Made by a program: the position numbers and the translations under genes. Positions 52,496-62,254 of a stretch of DNA of 64,000 nucleotides are shown here, piece after piece; positions within the stretch are counted from its first letter, which is position 1, and every line of letters starts with the position of its first letter. The notes under the pieces were generated by a model. That model was not told the DNA's origin. It saw only the letters and a list, made by a program, of their open reading frames with translations, and searched no databases. The stretch comes from Gammaproteobacteria bacterium (lineage in GTDB: Bacteria; Pseudomonadota; Gammaproteobacteria; Steroidobacterales; Steroidobacteraceae), in the NCBI GenBank assembly GCA_021323735.1, contig JAJPKM010000021.1:124001-188000 (forward strand). The letters are read 5' to 3'.

Positions 52496-54646
52496 CTATC
52501 GGTCGCAATCCCCCGCCTCGCATCGCACGGCGGCGAGCAGATCCTGCGCTTCGTCGATGAGATGCCGTGCATCGTCACTATCGATCGCTTGATCGTCGAA
52601 CGCGGCGGCCTCGAGCATTGCGATCATGCGGCTTGCAATGGCGTTGCGTCGCGCGGTCAGGTCATTGAGGCCGTCGTCGATACCGCCCAGCGTGGTGGCA
52701 TCGCCGGTGAGCGCCCGAGTGGAGATCTTCAGGGATCTTCGGCCAAGCTCGCCGCGCGGTGCATTGATCGCCTTGTAGGCAGCCGCCAGTTTCGACAGCA
52801 ACTCATGGTTTTTGTGCAAAGCATGAGGCAGCGCGTCCTTATCGAGAACCTCGAATAACACACGACCGTCGTGGCTATAGTCGTCGCGCAGACCCGCCAG
52901 CGAAATCATGGTCGGCCTCACATCGGTGTGATCCGAGAACACTTCGCCCGTGCTACCTAAGCGCCGCACGCCCGGGCCTGCCAGCCCCAGCCACGTATGG
53001 GTGATGTCGTTCTGGAAGTCGCCGTGATTCCAATTGAATCCCGGCTGCTGATTGGAACACGCGGCAATGGATGCGCACGGCGCTGCCTTGGCGCTGGCCG
53101 TGATGAAGAAATCATCATTGGCAAAGTAAGTAAAGGTCGGGGTGCGCGCCGGATCCTTGGTCACCATGTGCAGCAGCGACATCTCGGCGCCATCGGCCAT
53201 AGCTTTCATCAGGGGCACGTTGGCGCCCACCACCGAATCGAAGGCCAGCAGCGCCCCCATATTGTGCTCGAGCGCACGCGTCGTGGCGTCTGCCGGACCC
53301 GGATTCCCGGCTACATAGACCGTGGGCGCATCATCGCTATGCACGGCAAAGGACGGCAGCAAGAAAGTCGGGTTCTCCGTCTGCAGCAGCGAGCGGACGT
53401 CGACAGCGACCTCGCCTAAGTTCGTGGTCGCACAGGGAACGAAGTCTCCGTCGCAACCCGCGGGCAAGCGCACATAGGTGCATGGCGTGTGCACACCGTC
53501 GCACCCCGCCGGGGAACCCGCCTGTCCGACGAAGTGATCGTTTTCATCGGCGGTGACGATGAACAGCGTGTTCTCGGTGGTGATACCGTCGGCCGCCAAT
53601 CGAGCGAAGAATTTGCCGAACGCGGCATTGTAGACGGCAAGCTGCTTCACGTAGCCTGCCTCGCCGGGACCAAAGCTGCCCGGGCCCGAGTGATTGTCGT
53701 GCGCGTCGGCGATGTAGGCATAGACCACGGGCACGCCCGCCTCCAGCATGGTCGCAAGGTATCCTAGGGACTGCGAGGCCGTCGGGTCAAAACCCGGAAA
53801 ACCGACATTGCCGTTGCCATCGGTGATCGGGGTTCCATCCAGATCGTTGACTACCGGCTGACCACCGTTGATCTGCGGTGCGACGGCGACGTTGCCGAAC
53901 AGCGCGTTGAAACCCACGTAACCGCCCGGCTCATCGGGCAGAAGGTCAGGCGCTGCGCCTTTGCCGCACAGCCGGCTGTCCTTGGCACAGTGAATCGCGA
54001 TACCCTCGAAGTCGGCGACCGCCTTTTTCGGAGTCGCCTTTGCCTCGGCGGCTTGCGGGGAAGCGGCCCCAAACACATTGGTAATGTCGCTGCCGATGTT
54101 CTCGAACTCGATGTTGGCGGTAGCGAATGCACCGACATCGCAACCTGCGCGAGTAAACGGCACCCAGGGGGCCGGATGCACCTTGCCGCGCTGATCGATC
54201 ATCTGGGGCTGGCCATCCGGGGCGATATCGGTCCAGTAGGCAAAGGAGCTGGAAAAGCCGACAGAGCCGTCCGCGCGGAAGAAGCCGTAGGAATTGGCCA
54301 CCGGCTGGCCATGCTTCTCGGGGTAAACGCCGGTGAGAGTGGTGATGATGTCATCCGCCGTATGCGAAATCAGCGGCGTGTGGTGATTGGTCAGCATGGT
54401 GCCCTGCCCTTCCAGAAGATTCAGAAGGTTGGGCATTTGCTCGAGATCGGAGGGTACGTTGGGGTTATCGCGGCGCAGATGCACATTGTCGAATTGAATC
54501 TGCACGATGTGAGTAATGCCTCCCCCGAGGCGGCAGCTGTCGCCCGTATGCGGCGCATTGGCAGCATGGGCCGGCGCACCGCACATTGCGGCGACGATGA
54601 GCGCGGGTAGAGCACTCGCGCGCAGAGGAATTCCGAGACTTTTCAT
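52496..54646 (-). CDS. Secreted alkaline-phosphatase-superfamily protein
   Basis: From ATG 54646 the product has 716 residues with a clear signal peptide (MKSLGIPLRASALPALIVAA, cut after APAHA). Marks of the alkaline phosphatase/sulfatase fold are QIQFDNVH at the first strand, NHHTPLISHTADDIITTLTG (nucleophile threonine or serine region), YAYIADAHDNH and VTADENDHF (metal aspartate and histidine sets), and a late FSDHTDVRPTM. It is a periplasmic or secreted hydrolase or transferase of phosphate or sulfate esters; the substrate is unknown. The gene lies at one edge of the putative island. Confidence 0.78.
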   Translation of the reverse strand: MKSLGIPLRASALPALIVAAMCGAPAHAANAPHTGDSCRLGGGITHIVQIQFDNVHLRRDNPNVPSDLEQMPNLLNLLEGQGTMLTNHHTPLISHTADDIITTLTGVYPEKHGQPVANSYGFFRADGSVGFSSSFAYWTDIAPDGQPQMIDQRGKVHPAPWVPFTRAGCDVGAFATANIEFENIGSDITNVFGAASPQAAEAKATPKKAVADFEGIAIHCAKDSRLCGKGAAPDLLPDEPGGYVGFNALFGNVAVAPQINGGQPVVNDLDGTPITDGNGNVGFPGFDPTASQSLGYLATMLEAGVPVVYAYIADAHDNHSGPGSFGPGEAGYVKQLAVYNAAFGKFFARLAADGITTENTLFIVTADENDHFVGQAGSPAGCDGVHTPCTYVRLPAGCDGDFVPCATTNLGEVAVDVRSLLQTENPTFLLPSFAVHSDDAPTVYVAGNPGPADATTRALEHNMGALLAFDSVVGANVPLMKAMADGAEMSLLHMVTKDPARTPTFTYFANDDFFITASAKAAPCASIAACSNQQPGFNWNHGDFQNDITHTWLGLAGPGVRRLGSTGEVFSDHTDVRPTMISLAGLRDDYSHDGRVLFEVLDKDALPHALHKNHELLSKLAAAYKAINAPRGELGRRSLKISTRALTGDATTLGGIDDGLNDLTARRNAIASRMIAMLEAAAFDDQAIDSDDARHLIDEAQDLLAAVRCEAGDCDR

Positions 54647-55027
54647 GGTTGTTGCCCCCAAAGTTATTTGCTTGAATCGCATTTGCCGAAACGGCTGGGG
54701 GACTGTGCGCCGATCGCGCTACACGACTATGTCACTGTGATTGCAGAACCATTTCTCGCTCAGAGGCGAGTCGTGGCAACACCGTCATATATCTGGTTGT
54801 GCAAACTCAGCTTGCCGTTGAATTATTTACAAGGGAGAGAGATCCATGAAACCGGCAACTTCGTCGATGTCAAGCCGGTGCACAACGATAGGAACGTGCA
54901 AGCGTACGGTCCACCTCCGATGCCGTGTTTGCGGAGGATGTTGATCTTTGAGAATTTACAGTTGTACTTCGCAATATCACAACACTGTACTATCATAAAA
55001 TACAAATGAAGTAGAACAGTTCGGGGC
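54647..55027. other. AT-richer intergenic region
   Basis: No gene recognised in these 381 bases. The part from about 54770 to 55015 is clearly richer in A and T than the surrounding genes. It carries the start region of the 52496-54646 gene and then runs into a duplicated gene fragment at 55028. Confidence 0.4.
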
Positions 55028-55168
55028 AAGGACGCGAAGCAAGGCGCGCTGCTGTTGAGTACGATAGCGGAGCGCATGCCACACTTTCCGCTCGACGATG
55101 CAATTCGCGATGAACTACCCTCCGAGTTGAGCCTCACTTTCGATCGGTGGCGCAAGGAAAAGTATTAA
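55028..55168 (+). pseudogene. Broken 3' copy of the GSU2403-type gene
   Basis: Forty-six residues from KDAKQGALLLS to FDRWRKEKY match the C-terminus of the product of 56653-57651 at 38 of 46 positions, ending at an equivalent stop (47 codons in both). Similarity continues a few tens of bases beyond the stop. The 5' nine-tenths of this copy is absent. Confidence 0.8.
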
Positions 55169-55247
55169 GAATGGTTGCCAGCGACAGCCTTGCCGAGTTC
55201 TTGCACGAGGTGGGCCTATAAACAAGTCCTCGCGATCCGCGGATTCA

Positions 55248-56354
55248 GTGCATGCCTATCGTGGAAAGCGTTCGCAGCGCCGCGCGGCCGATGAATGGAC
55301 GGTGCGCGAGCTCTCTCTGATCGAACAACACTACGGCCGCACGCCACGCAAGGAACTGGTTGTGCGCTACCTGCCGAACCGCACCATCAAGGCCATCGAG
55401 TATCGCGCGCGCCTGCTCGGCGTTTGCCGCAAGAGAAAACCCGTCACCTATTGGACGTCGGCCGAGGTTGCGGTGCTGCGGCGGCATTTCGGCACAATGC
55501 CACGCAAGGAGCTGATTGCGCGCTACCTGCCTCATCGCTCGATCAAACAGATCGATTTTAAGGCGGGCCAGCTGGCCTTACGCCGCCGCCGGCCTGCCGT
55601 CAAGTCGTGGAGCACGGAGGACCTGGCGCTGTTGCGCCGGCACTATGGAACGATGCCGAATGCCGCGTTGCGAGCCCGCTATTTCCCGCGTATCAGCATC
55701 CCAGCGATCCGTCATCGGGCGGTGCGGCTGGGCTTGCGCAGCAAAGAGCCGAATTGGACGGCGGCGGAAGACCGTTTGATAAAACGACACTATGGACAAA
55801 TGTCCAATCCGGCGTTGGTCGCACGTCATCTGCCGGGTCGCTCGCCCGAGGCCGTGCAGAGCCGCGCCCGTAAGTTCGGGCTCACGCAAGGGGTGCATGA
55901 CGTGTGGAGTGCAAGGGAGCTACGCCTGCTGAAGAAGCACTACCCCACGCATACCCTGCCTGAGATGGCGCGGTACTTGCCGAATCGCACGTTGTTCGCG
56001 ATCCGCTCGCGGATACTGATCGAAGGGCTGCGGAAGGCGCAGCGACACCTTGTATGGACCGCGCCCGAACATAAGCTGATTCGCCGCCACTATGAAGCGA
56101 AGAACGGCCTGCAACGGCTGGTGCGCGAACTCGTCGGTCGCACCCGGCTGGCCATCCAGCAGCAGGCCCGCAAACTGCACTTGTCGCGAGCCGGTAATCC
56201 GTGGACGGCGCAGGACGATGCGCTGTTGCGGCGACTTTATCCGCGCGACGGGCTCAAGACCCACATTCCCGGCCACACGCAGGGCTCGATGCGCGTGCAC
56301 GCGCAGAAGCTTGGCTTGCGAATAAGGCCACGCAAAGCGCGTAAGTCCCGCTAA
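55248..56354 (+). CDS. Protein of seven tandem Myb/SANT-like repeats
   Basis: The 368-residue, strongly basic protein starts at a GTG. It consists of seven repeats of about 50 residues, beginning with a tryptophan at about residues 17, 69, 121, 170, 220, 270 and 319. Pattern: W-T/S-x2-E/D-x2-L-L/I-x2-H/R-Y-G, about 10 residues, L/R-Y-L-P-x-R-S/T-x2-A-I-x3-A-x2-L-G-L. This resembles Myb/SANT three-helix domains. DNA binding is likely. The function is unknown; such a long array is rare in bacteria to my knowledge. Confidence 0.8.
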   Translation: MHAYRGKRSQRRAADEWTVRELSLIEQHYGRTPRKELVVRYLPNRTIKAIEYRARLLGVCRKRKPVTYWTSAEVAVLRRHFGTMPRKELIARYLPHRSIKQIDFKAGQLALRRRRPAVKSWSTEDLALLRRHYGTMPNAALRARYFPRISIPAIRHRAVRLGLRSKEPNWTAAEDRLIKRHYGQMSNPALVARHLPGRSPEAVQSRARKFGLTQGVHDVWSARELRLLKKHYPTHTLPEMARYLPNRTLFAIRSRILIEGLRKAQRHLVWTAPEHKLIRRHYEAKNGLQRLVRELVGRTRLAIQQQARKLHLSRAGNPWTAQDDALLRRLYPRDGLKTHIPGHTQGSMRVHAQKLGLRIRPRKARKSR

Positions 56355-56606
56355 GCACTTCGGCATGCCCAGCCGGTCCACGCATACCGTCTCACTGATC
56401 GATTCAGACGGCAGCAGGCTCATCCCGCAGTCTGCGGACACGTCAGTTTCACCAGCTAATTACAGTCTTTTGACATTGCCGGTCACCGGGGCCTCAAATC
56501 CGACGACACTGGTTTCCTATACCGACGCAACCTCTACATAGTCCAAGACCCGACCGATACAATTCGGATTGTCGTCGTCGAACTACTTAATTATTTGATT
56601 TTACAT

Positions 56607-56650
56607 GAATTATCCTTTATAAATTCATAATTCTAAATAAAGGATAATTC
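56607..56650. promoter_or_regulatory. Perfect 14-bp inverted repeat, likely operator
   Basis: GAATTATCCTTTAT (56607-56620) and ATAAAGGATAATTC (56637-56650) are exact reverse complements with a 16-base AT-rich spacer. The right arm ends two bases before the TTG start of the gene at 56653, and the AGGATAA of the right arm may serve as its ribosome site. A dimeric regulator, or RNA folding that hides the start, could act here. Confidence 0.6.
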
Positions 56651-56652
56651 TC

Positions 56653-57651
56653 TTGATATCAAATAGTTACGAGATTGACGACGAATCTCTGCGATTGCAG
56701 GCCAATCTCGAACAGCACTACGCAGCGTGGATCGATGCCGAACGCATTTTGCTACCAGGCCGGCTTGCCTGGAAAACGGTGGCGGGTCGGGACTATTTGT
56801 ACCGTCTTACCAATGGCCGCGGTCACGGCCGCTCTCTAGGCCCTCGCTCGCCGAAAACGGAAGCTCAGTATGAAGCCGCGCAGATGGCACGCCAAAGCAC
56901 GGAAACGCTCTGGCCGCTCCTGCGCCGCGAGGGAGCGATGTATCGCACCCTCCGCCTGCCGCGTATTTCTTCCGCAGCGGCCGATCTCCTGCGAGAATTC
57001 GATCGGCATGAATTGCTCGGCAGCAGCCTGGTAGTCGTCGGTACCAACGCGATGGCCGTCTACGAAATTGAAGCGCGCCTACGCTTTGCGACAGCGGCCG
57101 GCGTGGACGGCACATTGGATTTCGACATGACCTGGGTTGCCTCAGAAGCCAGGCAAACCACACTTGCCGCGGTAGGCGCCGCACCTCGCACGCTCTTGGA
57201 TGTCATGAAGCGCGTGGATCTGACTTACACAGTCAACACGGAGCGCAGCTTTCAAGCGCGCAACTCGAGTGGATATGAAGTGGAGCTTCTGCTGCCGCTG
57301 AGCCTCGCAGGAGCTTTGCCACGCAACGAAACCCTGTTTCCCATTGCGCTGCCCGAGCAGGACTGGCTGCTACCAGGAAGAAGAGTGGAGCACGTCGTGT
57401 GCGGTCTTGACGGATTGCCCTCGCGAGTGATCGCGCCGGATCCACGACGCTTCGCGCTGCAAAAATTGTGGCTGGCGGAAAAGCCCTCGCGCAATCCATT
57501 GAAGAAGACCAAGGACGCGAAACAAGGCGCGCTGCTGTTGAGTGCGATAGACGAGCGCATGCCACACTTTCCTCTCGACGATGCATTTCGCGACGAACTA
57601 CCCTCCGAGTTGACGCCTTACTTCGATCGGTGGCGCAGGGAAAAGGATTAG
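56653..57651 (+). CDS. GSU2403-type nucleotidyltransferase-fold protein
   Basis: The 332-residue protein has VVGTNAMAVYEIEARLRF followed about 25 residues later by GTLDFDMTW, the glycine plus D-x-D pattern of nucleotidyltransferase folds, in the family I know as GSU2403. The AT-rich leader with the inverted repeat and a TTG start with AAGGATAATTC before it support the start. Reaction unknown; the fold is used by toxin and tRNA-modifying enzymes. The C-terminal part exists as a second broken copy at 55028. Confidence 0.7.
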   Translation: MISNSYEIDDESLRLQANLEQHYAAWIDAERILLPGRLAWKTVAGRDYLYRLTNGRGHGRSLGPRSPKTEAQYEAAQMARQSTETLWPLLRREGAMYRTLRLPRISSAAADLLREFDRHELLGSSLVVVGTNAMAVYEIEARLRFATAAGVDGTLDFDMTWVASEARQTTLAAVGAAPRTLLDVMKRVDLTYTVNTERSFQARNSSGYEVELLLPLSLAGALPRNETLFPIALPEQDWLLPGRRVEHVVCGLDGLPSRVIAPDPRRFALQKLWLAEKPSRNPLKKTKDAKQGALLLSAIDERMPHFPLDDAFRDELPSELTPYFDRWRREKD

Positions 57652-57767
57652 GAATGGTTTGCCGGCCACGGCTTTCCCTAGTTCGCCAGGGCGCCGGCAA
57701 GCGTGGTCATTCCCCCTGTCAGCTTGAGGTATTCCTTGATGTTCGAACAAACCTACCGCATGGCGGG

Positions 57768-59201
57768 CTATGCTGCGATCACGCGGTTGCGGCCTTGGTG
57801 TTTAGCCTTGTACAGGCGTTCATCGGCTACTCGCAGAATGTCATCGATAGTGTCGCCGTCGCTGCCGGACTGCGCTATCCCGATGCTCACCGTAACTCCG
57901 GTCAACCGCTGCACGCCGCTCTGAAACGAAGCGCTTGCAACTGCGATTCGCAGGCGCTCTGCGACGACAAGTGCGGCTTCGAGTACGGTTTGAGGGATCA
58001 GTACCATGAACTCCTCCCCGCCCACACGAGCGACGCCATCATACGGCCTGATCTCAGAGATGCATGTCTGCACGAACTCCCTTAGGACGTCATCACCTAC
58101 CCGGTGTCCGTAGCGGTCGTTGACAGATTTGAAATGGTCCAGATCGAGTGCCAGCACGCAGAACGGTGCACCGCCGCGCCCGACGCGCTGAAACTCCATT
58201 TCGACGTGCTCGATGAACCGGCGTCGATTGTCCGCGCCCGTCAGCGGATCGGTCGCAGCCAGAATCTCGAGCGTTTCGTTGGTGCGCCGGAGTTCCCCAA
58301 GTACCGTCTCGGTACGGGCCCTCGCCTCGGCAAGTCGCGCCATCATCTCCTCTTGGCTATAGATCGTCGAGAACGAGCGCGTCGTCAGGAACGCCCGCAC
58401 CACGCCGAAGCTCAAGAGGAAGAATCCGGCGGCGAAGATCGCATGAGCGAGCCACCACATATGATTCCACGGTTTCGCGAGCACGAACGCGAGAGACGAC
58501 AACGCGAACGCCGTAACCGAGATGGTGAAAATCACCATCAGCGGGGAACGGATACGACGCAGCAGAATCAGCGTTACGTTGACCGAGGAAAGTACGAGAG
58601 CCCCGCCTTCCATCGAGAGACGCACCGCAGGGTTGCCCGCGATGGGCGAATTCGCGAGGTACGCCACGGCCAGGTCGGCAACCAGGAACAGACCTATCCA
58701 CGTCAACCACGGGCGGAGCTTCACGCGCCGGACCACCGCATCGGGCGGCCGGTAGAACGACAGCAGCGAGATGAACAGCAGGATCGCCATCACCAGCCGT
58801 GAGGCCGGCCCATAAAACAAAAAGAGCCAGATGTTCCGGTGCGCCAGCCCGGTGAACGCGCCGTGCAGCGCATAGATCAGCGTAAAGCCGAGAAAACTGA
58901 GCGTCATCCATCGCAACAAAGGCTCCCCGGATGACCTGTAGCAACACCACGTCACATAGCAAACAAAAAGGCCTTCCAGCGTGGCGACCGCGATCGCAAT
59001 GACATGGAACGCATGGTTCTCGAATTTGAGGGAGGGATCCTGGAAGAAGAACATGTAGCCGATCAGAGCGGCAGGAATCAGTGCGGCGCCTGCAAGGAGC
59101 AATCGTGCATAAGTCTCGATCACGAAAGTGATTGCGAGCCCTTCGAACTTGGTCACGAGGGGGACTGGCTGCAGCGGGTCGGCTACCAGCACAGCGCTCA
59201 T
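57768..59201 (-). CDS. Membrane-bound diguanylate cyclase (GGDEF)
   Basis: The 477-residue protein has about eight helices in residues 25-275, a coiled linker, then a GGDEF domain starting at ATDPLTGADNRRRF (about 316). The active site reads RVGGEEF and the inhibitory I-site RPYD lies five residues before it, so it should both make c-di-GMP and be feedback inhibited. No EAL domain is attached. Confidence 0.9.
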   Translation of the reverse strand: MSAVLVADPLQPVPLVTKFEGLAITFVIETYARLLLAGAALIPAALIGYMFFFQDPSLKFENHAFHVIAIAVATLEGLFVCYVTWCCYRSSGEPLLRWMTLSFLGFTLIYALHGAFTGLAHRNIWLFLFYGPASRLVMAILLFISLLSFYRPPDAVVRRVKLRPWLTWIGLFLVADLAVAYLANSPIAGNPAVRLSMEGGALVLSSVNVTLILLRRIRSPLMVIFTISVTAFALSSLAFVLAKPWNHMWWLAHAIFAAGFFLLSFGVVRAFLTTRSFSTIYSQEEMMARLAEARARTETVLGELRRTNETLEILAATDPLTGADNRRRFIEHVEMEFQRVGRGGAPFCVLALDLDHFKSVNDRYGHRVGDDVLREFVQTCISEIRPYDGVARVGGEEFMVLIPQTVLEAALVVAERLRIAVASASFQSGVQRLTGVTVSIGIAQSGSDGDTIDDILRVADERLYKAKHQGRNRVIAA

Positions 59202-59506
59202 GTGCGAGAGCCTCCCAGAGCGGTCGCCGCTACCGCCGCCAAGTCGGCGTCGGCTTCGTGGTCACGGCCGAACCCACGGAGCGTGCGCTGCGCAACGAAG
59301 CGCAGCGGCCACAGGTTGCGCTGCGGGCATCGAAGTTGGGTTTGCGCAGTCGGTCTGTTGGTCGATGGTAGCACCCTGAACAGGGTAGCCGCAGCGCAGC
59401 CGCCGGTCGGTGCGCCAGCGAACATGGGACGACCTAGTGCACCAAATCATAAGACGAAGTGTTGAGCGCTCACATTAGACCGGCAAGATCGAATCAAGCG
59501 TCCAAA
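59202..59506. other. Intergenic region, no gene
   Basis: 305 bases upstream of the GGDEF gene and downstream of the PAS-GGDEF-EAL gene, both on the minus strand. Several open frames occur but none resembles a protein; no clear terminator or promoter was seen. Confidence 0.4.
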
Positions 59507-62254
59507 CTAAAGGCCGTGATATGCAACAGCGGGTGCGGCCACGCCCGACAGGTCCGGGACAATGACTCCGACGCGCAGCAGCGTCGTCATCGCGGCAACC
59601 CGCAGAGGCTCCGAGAAGTAGAAGCCCTGGATCAGCCTGCCGCCCCAGGATTTGATGAGCGCGAGTTCCTCGGCGGTCTCCACGCCCTCCACGACGACAT
59701 GCAGAGCGAGGTCGTGCGCCAGATGGATGGCCGCTCTCACGATCGCCGCATTGCGCGGGTTCGTCGGCAGACCGAGAATGAAATTTTGGGCGATCTTGAT
59801 GTGGTCGACCGGGAAATGGCTGAGATATTCGAGCGACGAATACCCGTTTCCGAAGTCATCGATCGCGAGCTTGATGCCGCTGTCGCGCAGCCGGAGCAAG
59901 ATGTCATGGTGGGCCCGGTTCACTTCCATGAGCACGCTCTCCGTAAGTTCCAGCTCCAGCATCTGCGGCGGCAAGCCGGTTTTGGCCAGGACCGCCGCAA
60001 TGTCGTTCTCGAGTTCGAGCGGCGTCTTGAACTGGAGCCCGGAAAGGTTCACCGACATGAGCGCCGGCGCTATACCCGCATCGAGCCATAATTTCATCTG
60101 GCGACACGCCTCGCCCAAGACCCAATGCCCGAGTGCCACGATCAGGCCGCTATGCTCGGCCACTGGAATGAACTCGCCGGGCGAGACCAGCCCGCGCTTG
60201 GGATGATGCCAGCGGGCCAGCGCCTCGAGAGCGACGATGCGGCCGGTTCCGATGTCGACTTGCGGCTGGTATACGAGATAGAGCTGGCCCGCGGTGATCG
60301 CCGCGCGAAGCTCCGCCGCAAGGGCGACCCTATTGCGGACCTCCGCGTCCATGGCCTCGGTGAAAAAGCGGTAGGTGCCCCGCCCATCCTGCTTCGCTCG
60401 GTATAGAGCCACATCGGCACGCGACAGTAACGTTTCGGCATCGGGCGAATCCGGCCCGAACACCGCGATTCCGACGCTGGCTCCGGGCCGAACTACCTTT
60501 CCACCGATTGAGAATGGTCCACTGACGGCATTCAACAGCTTGTTGGCGAGCACAACGGCGGTCTCGGGGTCCCCGGTGCCGACCTCAATGACGGCAAACT
60601 CGTCGCCACCGAACCGCGCCACCGTGTCCGTCTCGCGCACGGCTGCCCGGAGGCTCTGCGCCACAGCCTGAAGCAGCAGATCGCCGATCGGATGGCCAAG
60701 CGTGTCGTTGACGTCCTTGAAGTGATCCAAATCCAGATACAGCACGGCGAAGCTGCTTTCGCCCTGGCGCGCGCGGGCGATCGATTGCTCGAGCGCCTCG
60801 ACAAAGACACCGCGGTTCGTCAAGCCGGTCAGCACGTCAAACCGGGCCATGCGCATGATGCGCTCTTCCGCGCACTTGCGCTCCGTGACATCGTGAAAAC
60901 AGCCGACCATATACATTCGCCCGGCAAGAATCATGGTCTGCCCGGTGATATCGGCGAAGAACACCGAGCCGTCCTTTCGTTTTACCGGAAAGTCGGCAGA
61001 TACCTTTATCTTGCCTTGCGAAAAGCTTGCGAAGTCTTCGCGGGCTCGCGCATGCGTCTCCGTCGGATGAATGTCCGGAACACTGAGCGCCGGCACCTCC
61101 TCGACACCATAGCCAAGCATGTCGCAAAACGCCCGGTTCGCGAACTGGAACTTCTTCGTCTCCGCATCCACCACCACGATGCCATCGCCATTGGTCTCCA
61201 GAACGGCCCGCAGCCGGATCTCCGAGTCCGCCAGTCCCCGTTCCGCCTTTTTCCTGTCGGTGACGTCGCGGACGAAGCAGAGGAACTGTGCCGCGCTCCG
61301 CCACAGCGAGATGCTGACTTCGGCCTCGAAGACGCTGCCGTCCTTCCGGCGCTGGCGGGTCTCGAAGCGATCGAAACCGGCAGCCACGACCTTCGCCAGA
61401 TGGTCGGCCGCCGCCACGGGCGATTCGATGGCATCGATATCCGTGACATGCAAAGTCAGAAGTTCGTTGCGGGAATAGCCCGTCATGCGGCAATAAATGT
61501 CGTTCACCTCGACGAACCTGCCATTCGTGTCCAGAATCCAAAATCCGTCTGCCGTCGTCGACAACATCGTCGCGTACTGGTCCGCCTGCCGCCGGATGGT
61601 CTCCTCGTCATGCTTGCGCTCGTCGATATCCCGCCCGGTGGCGAGGACAAGATCGCGCGAGCCGAACGTCGTGGAGCGGATGGAAAGCTCCACCCAGAAA
61701 TGCCGCCCACCCTTATCCTTCGCCTGCCACTCAAAGGTTTGCGGTCCGTTCGCTTGCGCGCGCCTGAGCGCCTCGCTCACCGCTTCGGGGGTGTAGGGAT
61801 ACACCTCCGACGACAGCGACGAGATTTTTCGGCCGATGATTTCCTCCCGCAGATAACCGAACATCGCGCAGCCACGCGGGTTGGCATCCACGAATTGGTC
61901 CGTCGCGGGATCCACGAGAAAGATCCCTTCATTCACGGCGTCATAAATCGTGCGGAACCGCTGCTCGCTCTCTTGCAGTGCTGTTTTGGTCTCTGCGGCA
62001 GCGCGGTCGTATGCCCTGCGACGCGCCGATGCATAAAGATACAACCCCGCCAAGGCGGTCATGAGAAAGCCCACCAGCAGCGCCCCCCAAGCGTTTGCCG
62101 GCACCGCTCCAGGGTGGGCTCCCGCAAGGGATACTGACGCGGTGGTCCAGGCTTGACCGGAGGACGTCACAGTCCGCGTGAAGAGCAGGCCGATCCCGAT
62201 GACCGCGGCAACCGGCCAATAGCGTCTCGCGCCTGCGCTATCTAACACTTTCAT
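59507..62254 (-). CDS. PAS-GGDEF-EAL sensory c-di-GMP protein
   Basis: The 915-residue protein has two N-terminal membrane segments (about residues 12-30 and 52-75), three PAS domains (about 93-210, 222-340, 345-465), a GGDEF domain with RFGGDEF (about 560) and an EAL domain with ALEALARW, DDFGNGYSSLEYL and VVEGVET. The catalytic residues of both domains look intact, so the balance between synthesis and breakdown of c-di-GMP cannot be told. Signals sensed by the PAS domains are unknown. Confidence 0.92.
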   Translation of the reverse strand: MKVLDSAGARRYWPVAAVIGIGLLFTRTVTSSGQAWTTASVSLAGAHPGAVPANAWGALLVGFLMTALAGLYLYASARRRAYDRAAAETKTALQESEQRFRTIYDAVNEGIFLVDPATDQFVDANPRGCAMFGYLREEIIGRKISSLSSEVYPYTPEAVSEALRRAQANGPQTFEWQAKDKGGRHFWVELSIRSTTFGSRDLVLATGRDIDERKHDEETIRRQADQYATMLSTTADGFWILDTNGRFVEVNDIYCRMTGYSRNELLTLHVTDIDAIESPVAAADHLAKVVAAGFDRFETRQRRKDGSVFEAEVSISLWRSAAQFLCFVRDVTDRKKAERGLADSEIRLRAVLETNGDGIVVVDAETKKFQFANRAFCDMLGYGVEEVPALSVPDIHPTETHARAREDFASFSQGKIKVSADFPVKRKDGSVFFADITGQTMILAGRMYMVGCFHDVTERKCAEERIMRMARFDVLTGLTNRGVFVEALEQSIARARQGESSFAVLYLDLDHFKDVNDTLGHPIGDLLLQAVAQSLRAAVRETDTVARFGGDEFAVIEVGTGDPETAVVLANKLLNAVSGPFSIGGKVVRPGASVGIAVFGPDSPDAETLLSRADVALYRAKQDGRGTYRFFTEAMDAEVRNRVALAAELRAAITAGQLYLVYQPQVDIGTGRIVALEALARWHHPKRGLVSPGEFIPVAEHSGLIVALGHWVLGEACRQMKLWLDAGIAPALMSVNLSGLQFKTPLELENDIAAVLAKTGLPPQMLELELTESVLMEVNRAHHDILLRLRDSGIKLAIDDFGNGYSSLEYLSHFPVDHIKIAQNFILGLPTNPRNAAIVRAAIHLAHDLALHVVVEGVETAEELALIKSWGGRLIQGFYFSEPLRVAAMTTLLRVGVIVPDLSGVAAPAVAYHGL

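Noticed and set aside
54823-55155. 110-codon minus-strand frame
   Set aside because: It is antisense to the duplicated GSU2403-type fragment and the AT-rich spacer; no domain.
57652-57767. Possible terminator after the GSU2403-type gene
   Set aside because: No stable hairpin with a T-run found in the short convergent gap.
60692-62137. 481-codon plus-strand frame
   Set aside because: Antisense of the PAS-GGDEF-EAL gene; product is composition-driven without motifs.
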